A stretch of 41,967 bases of DNA, taken from positions 1-41,967 of IMG/VR virus record IMGVR_UViG_3300028025_003760; one strand, given 5' to 3'. The notes under the pieces were generated by a model, which searched no databases, was not told the DNA's origin, and saw only the letters and a list, made by a program, of their open reading frames with translations. The stretch is from a virus. The translations under genes were made by a program, and so were the position numbers. This document shows, piece by piece, positions 24,953 to 32,053 of the stretch; the first letter of the stretch is position 1; each line of letters begins with the position of its first letter.

Positions 24953-25246
24953 TTAGACCAGGTGTTGCAAGATAGAAACTTTCTTGTGGAGAGGCATCGT
25001 TGAATGACCAATTGATCTGATCAGTTCACTGACTGAAGATGTTTTCTTTGGACCAGTCTTTGTTGCTGTTGATGCCGCATCAAGCTTGCCTCTAAAGTTT
25101 TGAGCGATGGCCCACCCCTTCCAAGTTTTACCAGTTGGAGTCTTAAGTCCCTGCTCATTAAACTGATCAGCGATTTGATCAAAGGTGTAGCCCTTTGCTC
25201 TTAAGTGTTTCACTTGTTCTAAGATTGTTTGCTTTGTCTTTGTCAC
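24953..25246 (-). CDS. HTH-like small protein of recombinase-helical type
   Basis: The protein has 97 residues. The segment VKHLRAKGYTFDQIADQFNE followed by QGLKTPTGKTWKGWAIAQNF resembles the helix-turn-helix found in serine-recombinase helical domains and related small phage proteins (pattern GxTxxxIAxxLNxxGxxTPxGxxW). No catalytic domain is attached, so it is probably a DNA-binding accessory rather than a recombinase. The C-terminal part is Ser/Lys-rich. The start overlaps the upstream gene's stop by four bases, and GTGAGG precedes it. Confidence 0.68.
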   Translation of the reverse strand: MTKTKQTILEQVKHLRAKGYTFDQIADQFNEQGLKTPTGKTWKGWAIAQNFRGKLDAASTATKTGPKKTSSVSELIRSIGHSTMPLHKKVSILQHLV

Positions 25247-25530
25247 ATTTCCCTCACTTGTGATTGTTCAGTATCCAGCTTTGTTTCCATAACCGCTCTG
25301 TAATTATCGGCATCCACTGTTGCGAACACTTCAGCTAAGAAGCTCCACTCCCACTCGCCAATGACAACAATCTTTTTCGTAGCCTTGACCAGCTCGAACT
25401 GATCACCTGACAGTTCAATCGTGGTGTGCTTGTTGTTGCCGTCACCCTGCTCAGTAATCAGAGCGGAGTAAGGACCTGCCATTGACTTGTATCTTCGGAC
25501 CCTTTCGATTTGTTCTAGTATCCCTGACAT
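25243..25530 (-). CDS. Small protein of recombination operon, unknown function
   Basis: The chosen start at 25530 follows AAGGAAGAAAGC; a longer in-frame start at 25593 overlaps the neighbour more. The 95-residue product begins MSGILEQIERVRRYKSMAGP and contains TIELSGDQFELVKATKKIVV and IGEWEWSFLAEVFATVDAD. Mixed helices and strands are likely. No family is recognised. It overlaps the next gene by four bases and sits between the nuclease and recT. Confidence 0.65.
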   Translation of the reverse strand: MSGILEQIERVRRYKSMAGPYSALITEQGDGNNKHTTIELSGDQFELVKATKKIVVIGEWEWSFLAEVFATVDADNYRAVMETKLDTEQSQVREM

Positions 25531-25672
25531 GCTTTCTTCCTTTGTTGAATTGTTTGATAAATTTATTTGCTTGAGCTTTAGCTGTTCGTTCATTCTTAGA
25601 GCCAGTCCAAATCACGAGACCCCACTCACGGGTGTCACCGTCAGATGTCATATCAACTCTTAGTCTTTTCAC
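25451..25672 (-). CDS. Short basic protein overlapping the exonuclease end
   Basis: A GTG at 25672 with GGAGAAAAGCC upstream gives 73 residues: VKRLRVDMTSDGDTREWGL, VIWTGSKNERTAKAQANKF, then a basic tail. The sequence reads like a real small protein, but its 5' end overlaps the nuclease stop by 20 bases and its 3' end overlaps the next gene by 80, so the true borders are uncertain. An ATG further upstream in the same frame lies deeper inside the nuclease gene. Confidence 0.5.
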   Translation of the reverse strand: MKRLRVDMTSDGDTREWGLVIWTGSKNERTAKAQANKFIKQFNKGRKHVRDTRTNRKGPKIQVNGRSLLRSDY

Positions 25673-26600
25673 TCTTGGCTTTTCTCCAGTTGATTCTAAA
25701 CATCCTGAAGCCCTCTCTATTAACTTCATAAGATGAAGGTCCGACCATGCTAGCGGTAATGCTGAACAGGTCTCCAGAAACTTTCTCGGCATCCTTGATC
25801 TGAGTTAGGATGTGGGCTTTGTATTCATCCTTACGAACTTCAAGCTTTTTAATTACATCCGACACTCTCTTATATTTCTTTGCCCACTTGTTAATCTCTT
25901 CATTTGATTCAATCACTTTGCCTGGTGCTGCGTATCCATAAAGTTTAGAGATGACATCCATGTCATGTTTGAAATCAGGTGAAGGTGGATTCTTATCTTG
26001 AACTCGTTGCCAGAATTCTTTGATCTTGTTTCGAATAGATTCAATGATCTCATCATCAGCATCACGCTCGATGAGAACAACTTTGTTTCCACCGATGAAC
26101 GCACCGATGTAAGCTTTCTTTAAACCAGTGAGTGCCATCTGATGTTGGACCTGAAGCTCAATGTGGGGCGGGGCCTCAATGGTTCCATCCTCTTCATCTT
26201 CAATCCAGCCATCACGAAAGGCCATGCCGTCCACGTTTTTAATTTCCAAGATTGCAGCGTCTTCCTTTGGGTCGTGATATCTTTTATCTAGAAGCATGTA
26301 ATCAAACGAAGATCCCATCTTGAGTTCATCATCATATATATATTCTTTTGCTTCCCTTACTTCCCACCCTTGATCCTCAGCGATTCCTTCAGCGATAGAG
26401 TTCTGCAATCGAGTGCCCCATCTTGTTCGATCTGTCTCAGTAAAATCCACCTGAAGTTCTGAGACGTGGCGGTGATACAATTCGAATTCTGTTTGATATG
26501 GAGACAAGCCAAAGAGGGCAGAGACTTCGGTTGAATTAATGTTTGTTGATCTCAACTTGAGCCAGTGCGTCTTATCATCAGGAAGAATTCTATGGATCAT
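25653..26600 (-). CDS. YqaJ/lambda-exonuclease-type 5'-3' recombination nuclease
   Basis: The protein has 315 residues. The YqaJ-type core is visible: WLKLRSTNINSTEVSALFGLSP at the N-terminus, RWGTRLQNSIAEGIAE with Glu71, then KMGSSFDYM with Asp100, AILEIKNV with Glu119 and Lys121 (the D...ExK metal site), and HIELQVQHQMALTG with Gln150/Gln152 as the QxQ-like motif. It degrades the 5' strand at double-strand ends so that RecT can load on the 3' tail. It is the first gene of the leftward operon, with CGGAGTGAGAC before the ATG. Confidence 0.93.
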   Translation of the reverse strand: MIHRILPDDKTHWLKLRSTNINSTEVSALFGLSPYQTEFELYHRHVSELQVDFTETDRTRWGTRLQNSIAEGIAEDQGWEVREAKEYIYDDELKMGSSFDYMLLDKRYHDPKEDAAILEIKNVDGMAFRDGWIEDEEDGTIEAPPHIELQVQHQMALTGLKKAYIGAFIGGNKVVLIERDADDEIIESIRNKIKEFWQRVQDKNPPSPDFKHDMDVISKLYGYAAPGKVIESNEEINKWAKKYKRVSDVIKKLEVRKDEYKAHILTQIKDAEKVSGDLFSITASMVGPSSYEVNREGFRMFRINWRKAKSEKTKS

Positions 26601-26616
26601 GTCTCACTCCGAAATG

Positions 26617-26630
26617 TGTATAGTTATACA
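26617..26630. promoter_or_regulatory. Operator-like dyad at the head of the leftward operon
   Basis: TGTATA (26617-26622), two bases, then TATACA (26625-26630) is a perfect dyad 16 bases upstream of the nuclease start. On the minus strand it contains TATAAC and TATACA, possible -10 boxes. A repressor bound here would block leftward transcription. Confidence 0.5.
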
Positions 26631-26659
26631 TGTTGCTTTTAAGCGAACACTTGAAACAC

Positions 26660-26688
26660 TTGCAAGTCATAACGCATTAGTGTAACAT
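26660..26688 (+). promoter_or_regulatory. Possible promoter of a short terminated RNA
   Basis: TTGCAA (26660-26665), a 17-base spacer and TAACAT (26683-26688), four of six matches in each box. The dyad TGTAA-cat-TTACA (26681-26693) overlaps the -10 box, and ACTTGCAAGT, a perfect 10-base palindrome, covers the -35 box. The only downstream feature before the terminator is a roughly 57-base untranslated stretch. Confidence 0.35.
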
Positions 26689-26694
26689 TTACAG

Positions 26695-26751
26695 ATGCAT
26701 GAATCTCGGTTCACGCTAAGCCCAGGGGACTCACTCCCTCTGGGTTTTTTT
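26695..26751 (+). ncRNA. Candidate small RNA with anti-Shine-Dalgarno terminator loop
   Basis: A transcript from the promoter above would start near 26695 and end at the strong terminator at 26721-26751. It has no convincing ORF. Positions 26729-26737 read ACTCACTCC, the reverse complement of GGAGTGAGT, the ribosome-binding sequence in front of several of this phage's genes (starts 23189, 24540, 26600, 27286 and 31282). The central bases are in the hairpin loop. Existence and function of the RNA are inferred from these two facts. Confidence 0.35.
26721..26751 (+). terminator. Strong rho-independent terminator
   Basis: CCCAG (26721-26725) pairs with CTGGG and GGGA (26726-26729) with TCCC, with a single bulged T and a CTCAC loop, followed immediately by seven T residues. 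It is the clearest intrinsic terminator in the window. It reads rightward and has no annotated gene upstream of it on that strand. Confidence 0.8.
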
Positions 26752-26756
26752 ATGTG

Positions 26757-26791
26757 TTGCCTTAATGGAAACAGTGCGTTAATATATTAAC
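26757..26791 (+). promoter_or_regulatory. Rightward early promoter with palindromic operator
   Basis: TTGCCT (26757-26762), 17 bases, then TAATAT (26780-26785). The perfect 14-base palindrome GTTAATATATTAAC (26778-26791) overlaps the -10 box, so a dimeric repressor would occlude polymerase. The predicted start near 26792 leaves a very short leader before the AGAGTGAGG ribosome-binding site of the 26807 gene. Confidence 0.6.
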
Positions 26792-26806
26792 AGAGTGAGG
26801 TGAATC

Positions 26807-26977
26807 ATGAGCTGGTATACAGAATGGCGTGCTTCAAAAGATATGGAAGGAACTGAAATCAAATGCACTTGTCAAGATTGTGGCAAGACTTTTAATAAAG
26901 GTGACGAGGGTGACAATGAAAAGTTCTGCCTTCGCTGTGAACATTTGGACTCTCAAGACTTTGAAGATCAAGATTAA
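26807..26977 (+). CDS. Small zinc-ribbon-like protein
   Basis: The ATG at 26807 follows AGAGTGAGGTGAATC. The 56-residue product begins MSWYTEWRASKDMEG and carries Cys20-x-Cys22-x2-Cys25 and Cys41-x2-Cys44, the spacing of a single zinc ribbon (CQDCGK and CLRCEH). The C-terminus is acidic. It is the first gene of the rightward early operon, right behind the operator-controlled promoter. Such small ribbons in early phage operons are often regulators of transcription or host enzymes, which is only a suggestion here. Confidence 0.7.
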   Translation: MSWYTEWRASKDMEGTEIKCTCQDCGKTFNKGDEGDNEKFCLRCEHLDSQDFEDQD

Positions 26978-27027
26978 ATGTTGACTACTCCCATGCGTTT
27001 CCCTAGGTTCATCAGCTTGGGGGCACC

Positions 27028-27264
27028 ATGAAATTAACACCAGCAGATTTTGTCATACAAAAATTCGGAGGCGTTCGGGCAACAGCTCGAGCCCTAAATA
27101 AATCTCCATCTTCAGTTTGCAAATGGAGAACTCGAGTAACCAAAAAAGGAATCAAAGGATCAATCCCTAACACGGCTCAACCAATCATTCTCAAAAGAGC
27201 TAAGCAATTAAAAGTAAACATCAAAGCCGCTGACTTGATCGGCGGTCGTGTCGTTAAAAAATAA
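27028..27264 (+). CDS. HTH DNA-binding regulator, Cro-like
   Basis: The protein has 78 residues. The pattern DFVIQKFGGVRATARALNKS then PSSVCKWRTR is a helix-turn-helix in which ATARALNKSPSSVCKWR spans both helices, followed by a GSIPNTAQPIILKRAKQ segment and a basic tail. The same order (IPxxxxxxILxxAK) is found in small phage regulators of the Cro/YdaS-like and carph-isopro types. It follows GGGGGCACC and lies close to several dyads at 26617-26791 that are plausible operators for it. Confidence 0.8.
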   Translation: MKLTPADFVIQKFGGVRATARALNKSPSSVCKWRTRVTKKGIKGSIPNTAQPIILKRAKQLKVNIKAADLIGGRVVKK

Positions 27265-27285
27265 TACATAACTTGGAGTGAGCAA

Positions 27286-28674
27286 GTGAGTATTATTTTA
27301 AGACCATATCAGGTTGACCTCGTTGGTCGCGCCCGTAGAGAGATGCTTCGAAAGATCAAATCAATTCTCATGGTCGCGCCCACTGGTGCTGGCAAAACCT
27401 CTATCGTTTCCCACATGCTAAAGACCGCACACGAAAAGGGTCACGCTTCAATCTTCATCGTTCATCGTCGTGAGTTGGTGATGCAATCAGCTTTGGCATT
27501 TCAAAAGGTGGGTGTTCCATTTGGAATCATCTCATCTGGATTCATGGCAGATTATAGTCAGCTTGTTCAGATCGCATCCATTCAAACCTTGGCGAATCGT
27601 CTTCACTTATTAAGACACAAGCCACAGCTCATCGTTCCTGATGAAGCCCATCACACACCAGCTAAGAGCTGGGCCAAGGTTATCAATTCATTTCCTGATG
27701 CTTATAAGATTGGTGTCACGGCAACACCTGAGAGACTGGACGGTCTTGGCTTGGGTGATTACTTTGATTCCATGATCTTAGGTCCAACGGTTTCAGATCT
27801 GATCAAGGCTGGATATCTTTCTGACTATAAAATATATGCGGCATCAAGTGTGGATCTCTCTCAAGTTCACACCCGCATGGGTGACTACGTGAACAGTGAG
27901 CTTGCTTCCATCATGGATAAACCAAAGCTGACTGGTGATGCCATCAAAGAATATCAGAGAAGGGCACCAGGCAAGAGGGCTGTTGTCTTCTGTGTTAACA
28001 TCGAACACTCGCTTCACGTGGCTCAACAGTTCAACGAGGCTGGCATCAGAGCTGAACATATAGACGGCGGCACTGACTCCAGTCACCGCGATGCTGTGCT
28101 TAAAAAGTTCGCAGCAGGTGAAGTCAAAGTGATAACAAATGTCAACCTCTTAGGTGAGGGTTTCGACTGTCCATCTATTGAGTGTTGCATATTGCTCAGG
28201 CCAACAAAGTCTCTAGGATTTTATTTACAAATGGTGGGTCGGGCACTCAGGCCTTCACCTGGTAAGAAGTTCGCTATCATATTAGATCATGTGAGGGCTT
28301 GTGTTGAGCATGGTATGCCAGACCAAGATAGGACGTGGAGCCTTGAGGGAAACAGAAGAAAAGAAAAAGGTGAGCCATCTGTCAAGATCTGTCCTGTTTG
28401 TTTTGCGGCGCTGATGGCAGCTTCATCACAGTGCGCTGAATGTGGAAATATATTTACACAAGAGAAAAGAAATGTTGATCTCCAGGCAACAGATGAAGAG
28501 CTGATTGAAATAGATAAGGAACGAGCAAAGCGTGAGTTTAGAAAAGAACAGGGGCAAGCTTTGGATCTTCATCAGTTGATAGAGCTTGGCAAGAAAAGAA
28601 ATTATAAGAAGCCCGAAGCCTGGGCCAGATTTGTTTTCCATGCGAGACAAAAGAAAAAGATCGGGAGGGGATAG
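27286..28674 (+). CDS. SF2 DEAH-box helicase
   Basis: The protein has 462 residues. Motifs in order: RPYQVDLVGRAR (Q-like motif), Walker A APTGAGKT (31-38), DEAH (119-122), TAT (145-147), then NVNLLGEGFDCPSIE and QMVGRALRP (motifs V and VI). A C-terminal zinc cluster CPVC...CAEC follows, then a basic tail. This is the restriction-type or DNA-repair-type SF2 ATPase common in phage replication modules. GTG start with TTGGAGTGAGCAA upstream. It probably unwinds or translocates on phage DNA in replication or recombination. Confidence 0.92.
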   Translation: MSIILRPYQVDLVGRARREMLRKIKSILMVAPTGAGKTSIVSHMLKTAHEKGHASIFIVHRRELVMQSALAFQKVGVPFGIISSGFMADYSQLVQIASIQTLANRLHLLRHKPQLIVPDEAHHTPAKSWAKVINSFPDAYKIGVTATPERLDGLGLGDYFDSMILGPTVSDLIKAGYLSDYKIYAASSVDLSQVHTRMGDYVNSELASIMDKPKLTGDAIKEYQRRAPGKRAVVFCVNIEHSLHVAQQFNEAGIRAEHIDGGTDSSHRDAVLKKFAAGEVKVITNVNLLGEGFDCPSIECCILLRPTKSLGFYLQMVGRALRPSPGKKFAIILDHVRACVEHGMPDQDRTWSLEGNRRKEKGEPSVKICPVCFAALMAASSQCAECGNIFTQEKRNVDLQATDEELIEIDKERAKREFRKEQGQALDLHQLIELGKKRNYKKPEAWARFVFHARQKKKIGRG

Positions 28675-28907
28675 TGCCAACAGTTTTACTGAGAGAGAAA
28701 AGATTCAAGCTCATGGCTCAGCAGGCTGAGATGTACAAAGATCAGTGCCGCGTTTTATCTGGCATCTTAAATAAAGTTAAGCCAGCTCTTAGGATAGCCT
28801 TCGAAGATACGGGTGATCAGTATTATAAGAACGTACTTGATGATCTCGACAAAGCTTTGACTGTTAAGAAAGTGGATCAACATCAAGAGCATGGAAATGG
28901 AGATTGA
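28674..28907 (+). CDS. Small charged protein after helicase, unknown function
   Basis: The protein has 77 residues with a GTG start whose first base is the last base of the helicase stop; GGGAGGGG lies upstream. The sequence MPTVLLREKRFKLMAQQAEM is helical and charged, with a CRVLSGILNKVKPALRIAF middle. No family is recognised. Overlaps on both sides point to co-translation with the helicase and the next gene. Confidence 0.65.
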   Translation: MPTVLLREKRFKLMAQQAEMYKDQCRVLSGILNKVKPALRIAFEDTGDQYYKNVLDDLDKALTVKKVDQHQEHGNGD

Positions 28908-28908
28908 T

Positions 28909-29352
28909 ATGTGGAACTTTTGGCCTTTTAATTTTTTCAGAAAACGCAGAGAAAAAAGATTAAAGATGCTTGCTGAGATTGAAGACTATCGACAAAAGGT
29001 AAGCCAGCACGAACAATTTATTGCAAGACAAGATCACACAAGAGCAATCGTTGGTGATGATTATAGAAGAAAACATAAAAAGAAATTACATCAGCCAGAG
29101 TACATGCCCCCTGCTCAGTCAACGCGACGAGAAGAAACAACTGATGACATCGACATTTTAAAAACAGGATTGGCCCTTGCCTCTATGAATGATTCTGTCT
29201 TTGGATCTTCATCTTCATCAGATGATAACAAGTCTTGGTCTGGAGGCGGCGGTGATTTCTCAGGCGGTGGAGCAAGCTCATCTTGGGATAGCGGTTCATC
29301 ATCAGACTCAGGATCTTCTGACTCTGGGTCTTCGGGTGGAAGTGACTACTGA
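28909..29352 (+). CDS. Membrane-associating protein with Gly/Ser-rich tail
   Basis: The start at 28909 has GGAG ten bases upstream and is preferred to 28891. The 147-residue product begins MWNFWPFNFFRKRREKR, an aromatic then strongly basic N-terminus suited to membrane-interface binding. A charged coil follows, then from about residue 105 a Ser/Gly/Asp-rich tail with GGGGDFSGGGASSSW. This tail resembles the Gly-rich ends of TPM-domain membrane proteins. It is coupled by overlap to the membrane protein that follows. Function unknown. Confidence 0.65.
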   Translation: MWNFWPFNFFRKRREKRLKMLAEIEDYRQKVSQHEQFIARQDHTRAIVGDDYRRKHKKKLHQPEYMPPAQSTRREETTDDIDILKTGLALASMNDSVFGSSSSSDDNKSWSGGGGDFSGGGASSSWDSGSSSDSGSSDSGSSGGSDY

Positions 29353-30374
29353 TGAACACGTTAGATAATTCAAGGGTGTGGATCATGCGATGGTTTCTTT
29401 TTATCTTTGTAGGTTATCCCACTCAATTAATTGTATACATTTTGTATCCATTTGCTCACCTCTACTGGAGATTATTCATCTATGAAAAAATAAAAGATCA
29501 GAAGATTCCAACGCATGAGATGGTTTCAATGGAAGACTATCCGATACGAATGAGAATCAACTCGAAGCTACTCGACAACACCGATGACCATGGTGCCTTC
29601 ACGATGTTTGGATTTATAAAGGAAGAGGGGCTATCTCTTCTCTTGATGATGAATAACTTTGTCAGAAGAGTGGATGATATTGGAGTTTATAATCTGAGTA
29701 AAGTATCTGGTGATGTTGTTGTTGCCTGGTGTTTTGCTGCGACTCACGAGAAAGTTCGCCTGAAAAATTTAGAGTGGGAGGTTAGAGGTGCGGCTTGGAA
29801 CTATCTTCTTAATCTTGGGACTTGTTCTTTTGATGCTGATAATGGCGGTTGGGTTTCCAATCGGTGCAATAATTTTGGAATAAATTTCTGTCCTGACTCT
29901 GAAGTTCTGGGGCTGGGGCAACCAATGGCAGGTCCGCAATACTATACGACATCAGCCTTGTTTGCTCTGGCTTCTTTCTTTCATTGGAAGTGGAAGGTTG
30001 TCTTCTGGATTCATTGGATTCTTATGGGTGGATGGTACTGGTGCTGGTCTCCAGTTATTTATTCAAAGACAAAGCCAGTTCACTACGCAAAAGATATCGT
30101 GATGAAGTCTCTTCACGTTCAGCAATTTGTTTTTGGGAGACGCTGGTGGATCATAAGACCTATGGCTTTCATTACATTTAAAATCTCTGAATATAGAAAC
30201 GAACTCTTCTATGCCATCTGTGGATTTCATCCAGGATATGGGATGTCACCAGTGATGAATGCTTTCTTTTCTCAGAAAGCTGATGCGAGTTCACGCCTTG
30301 TTCCTAATGATATGAATCCGTATTTAACAACAGCAATGATGGATCTTTACAAACAAACTAGGGGATTTAAGTAA
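29352..30374 (+). CDS. Membrane protein in replication region, unknown function
   Basis: The protein has 340 residues. Two hydrophobic regions are visible: residues 12-45 (WFLFIFVGYPTQLIVYILYP) and about 203-240 (SALFALASFFHWKW, VVFWIHWILMGGWYWCW). Between them lies a soluble region with DDHGAFTMFGF and VVAWCFAATHEKVRLKN, and the C-terminus contains HPGYGMSPVMNAFF. A large aromatic-rich integral membrane protein in an early DNA-metabolism operon is uncommon. I do not recognise a family; membrane anchoring of replication or exclusion of other phages are only possibilities. Confidence 0.78.
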   Translation: MNTLDNSRVWIMRWFLFIFVGYPTQLIVYILYPFAHLYWRLFIYEKIKDQKIPTHEMVSMEDYPIRMRINSKLLDNTDDHGAFTMFGFIKEEGLSLLLMMNNFVRRVDDIGVYNLSKVSGDVVVAWCFAATHEKVRLKNLEWEVRGAAWNYLLNLGTCSFDADNGGWVSNRCNNFGINFCPDSEVLGLGQPMAGPQYYTTSALFALASFFHWKWKVVFWIHWILMGGWYWCWSPVIYSKTKPVHYAKDIVMKSLHVQQFVFGRRWWIIRPMAFITFKISEYRNELFYAICGFHPGYGMSPVMNAFFSQKADASSRLVPNDMNPYLTTAMMDLYKQTRGFK

Positions 30375-31009
30375 TGGATATTCAAGGGCAGAACATCGTG
30401 GTCTTTGACTGCGAAATTAAAAATGAAATCAAAGGCGACATCACGTGGGGCACGCACGACAAGATGGGAATCTCTGTTGCCTGCGCATTTGATTTCAGAG
30501 TCATGGACTATTTGGTTTTCATGGATGACAACATCGAACAGCTGATTGCAAGGCTCAACAGCGCTGACATCGTGAGTGGATTTAATATCGTGGGATTTGA
30601 TAACAAACTTTTAAACGCCTGCTGTCAGTCAAAGCTCAGTGATAAGTTACCGATCTATGATCTGATGATTGAATCAAAGCGTGCCCTTGGTCACAGCGAT
30701 AACGCTCGAACACCAGGCATGAGGCTTGATGATCACTTGCTTGGAACATTCGGCAAGGAGCACATGAAGACAGAGGATGGGGCAGAGGCTCCGCGCATGT
30801 GGCAACGAAAAGAATACGGTCGAGCGATCACCTATTGTCTGGCTGATGTGAAGAGAGAGGCCAAGTTATTCCATCACGTATGGAAGGGTCTCCCTGTAAC
30901 AACTCCAAACCATGGACCAAGAGTTTTGCGAGATCCAAAAACTATGATACAGAAAAAGAAAAGTGTAGTGAACCATGCGACGGGTGAAGTTGTTGAGGTC
31001 CCAGTTTAG
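30374..31009 (+). CDS. DEDDy 3'-5' exonuclease (RNase H-like)
   Basis: The protein has 211 residues. Three exonuclease motifs are present: VVFDCE (Asp12, Glu14; ExoI), GFNIVGFDN (Asn71, Asp76; ExoII) and YCLADVKRE (Tyr154, Asp158; the Yx3D ExoIII form), with IYDLM (Asp95) between. This is the fold of 3'-5' proofreading-type exonucleases, here without a polymerase domain. It may process DNA ends in replication or degrade host nucleic acid. It is preceded and followed by overlapping or abutting genes of the early operon. Confidence 0.85.
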   Translation: MDIQGQNIVVFDCEIKNEIKGDITWGTHDKMGISVACAFDFRVMDYLVFMDDNIEQLIARLNSADIVSGFNIVGFDNKLLNACCQSKLSDKLPIYDLMIESKRALGHSDNARTPGMRLDDHLLGTFGKEHMKTEDGAEAPRMWQRKEYGRAITYCLADVKREAKLFHHVWKGLPVTTPNHGPRVLRDPKTMIQKKKSVVNHATGEVVEVPV

Positions 31010-31201
31010 ATGAATCACGAAACCAAGTATCAGTATCAGAAACGAATTAAGGAACTCGAAGACGAGAATCGTAAGCTTGAAGTAAAGCTGTATGACTATC
31101 GCACTTCGGTCCTGGAAATTTTTGATGGATGTCTTGATGTTAAAGAAGAGGCCATTAGTAAGAACTGGGTTTTAAAAAGATTGAAGAGATGTTTTAAATA
31201 A
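31010..31201 (+). CDS. Small coiled-coil protein, unknown function
   Basis: The protein has 63 residues and begins MNHETKYQYQKRIKELEDEN, a charged helix with Leu/Ile heptads, followed by a basic end KNWVLKRLKRCFK. It starts one base after the exonuclease stop, so it depends on coupled translation. It could be an accessory subunit for the exonuclease, judging by position only. Confidence 0.55.
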   Translation: MNHETKYQYQKRIKELEDENRKLEVKLYDYRTSVLEIFDGCLDVKEEAISKNWVLKRLKRCFK

Positions 31202-31206
31202 TTGAA

Positions 31207-31262
31207 GCGTCCTCTCTGGCTTAGAAACAATTTCGTTTTCAAGTTGACACTAGAGAGGGCGC
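31207..31262 (+). repeat. Long-range inverted repeat in an operon gap
   Basis: GCGTCCTCTCT (31207-31217) and AGAGAGGGCGC (31252-31262) can pair over 11 positions (one G-T wobble), with a smaller AAAC/GTTT hairpin inside. It fills the gap before the 31282 gene and ends nine bases before its GGAGTGAG site. No U-tract follows, so a regulatory leader or RNA-processing site is more likely than a terminator. Confidence 0.5.
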
Positions 31263-31281
31263 TGATCTTAAGGAGTGAGAC

Positions 31282-31611
31282 ATGAGTGCAAGAGGAAAGA
31301 TTTATACGACAAGAGAAATTAAAACTATGGGTGGAGATGTTCAAATCTCAACTAAAACAAAACCTAAATATGCCCACGTGGTTTTGGTTTTGGATACGAT
31401 AGAAGCGGCATCAGATTATCCAGTAGATGCTGCCGTTGATAGTCTTAACAATATGGGATGGGTTAAGTTCGATGATGTAATGAAAGTCCACGGCAAAGAG
31501 AAAGCCATGGAAGTTGTTGAGTATGTTAATAAGAAAAATACAAGAGCACTAGCCGCTTTAGAAAAGAAAAAGGTTTTAGATGGCAACAGTAAAAGTAAAT
31601 CAAAAAGATGA
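31282..31611 (+). CDS. Small basic protein, unknown function
   Basis: The protein has 109 residues and starts after AAGGAGTGAGAC, one of the shared GGAGTGAG sites. KIYTTREIKTMGGDVQISTK is strand-like, HVVLVLDTIEAA and DAAVDSLNNMGWVKFDDVMK mixed, and the end is Lys-rich (KKKVLDGNSKSKSKR). The start of a new leader with an inverted repeat suggests that it opens a separately controlled set of small genes (31282-35367). No family recognised. Confidence 0.62.
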   Translation: MSARGKIYTTREIKTMGGDVQISTKTKPKYAHVVLVLDTIEAASDYPVDAAVDSLNNMGWVKFDDVMKVHGKEKAMEVVEYVNKKNTRALAALEKKKVLDGNSKSKSKR

Positions 31612-31831
31612 TGAGCCACAAGTTCCATTCGAAGTATTGGCTCAAGATATTCAGAAGATCAGTCACGCAATGGAGCTGATCGAAAAGACTCGAGTCAGTA
31701 GAAAACTTTTAAGAACTCTGATCGCAGCTCATACCAAGATCGGTCATGAAAAGATCGACACGATACTTGATTGCATGGGGAACTTGGAATCAATTTATTT
31801 AAAACCTAAACCTACAAAGGGGAAATCATGA
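31580..31831 (+). CDS. Small helical protein, unknown function
   Basis: The protein has 83 residues, starting inside the Lys-rich end of the previous gene (32-base overlap) with AAAAAGG upstream. VPFEVLAQDIQKISHAMELI and SRKLLRTLIAAHTKIGHEKI are amphipathic helices; the tail is Lys/Pro-rich. No family recognised. The overlap suggests the genes have been packed together under size pressure. Confidence 0.58.
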   Translation: MATVKVNQKDDEPQVPFEVLAQDIQKISHAMELIEKTRVSRKLLRTLIAAHTKIGHEKIDTILDCMGNLESIYLKPKPTKGKS

Positions 31832-32052
31832 AAGCAAGTATCGGACGGATCGTCCATTATCAAAAGTACGGAACACCAGGTGGAGAACACAAGGCTGAGC
31901 CATCACCTGCCATCATCACGAAAGTAATTAACGAAGAGACTCAAGAAGTTCAGCTGTTCGTTATGAATCCAAACGGTTTGTATTTTAATACAACTCCTTA
32001 CTCAGCAGAGCCAAAGGGTGGACATTGGAACTGGCCTCCAATGATGAAGTAA
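31828..32052 (+). CDS. Small phage protein with GRIVHY start, unknown function
   Basis: The protein has 74 residues and its ATG overlaps the previous stop, with AAAGGGGAAATC upstream. MKASIGRIVHYQKYGTPGGE followed by PAIITKVINEETQEVQLFVM is a pattern I know from many phage early regions (a small SH3-like beta protein whose function is not established). The end HWNWPPMMK is typical of the same group. It is probably soluble. Confidence 0.68.
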   Translation: MKASIGRIVHYQKYGTPGGEHKAEPSPAIITKVINEETQEVQLFVMNPNGLYFNTTPYSAEPKGGHWNWPPMMK

Positions 32053-32053
32053 A

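Noticed and set aside
24953-25246. Serine recombinase/integrase
   Set aside because: Only a helix-turn-helix-like pattern is present; there is no catalytic resolvase domain.
31244-31271. Promoter with TTGACA before the 31282 gene
   Set aside because: A perfect -35 box is present, but no acceptable -10 box occurs at 16-18 bases (CTTAAG or TCTTAA only).
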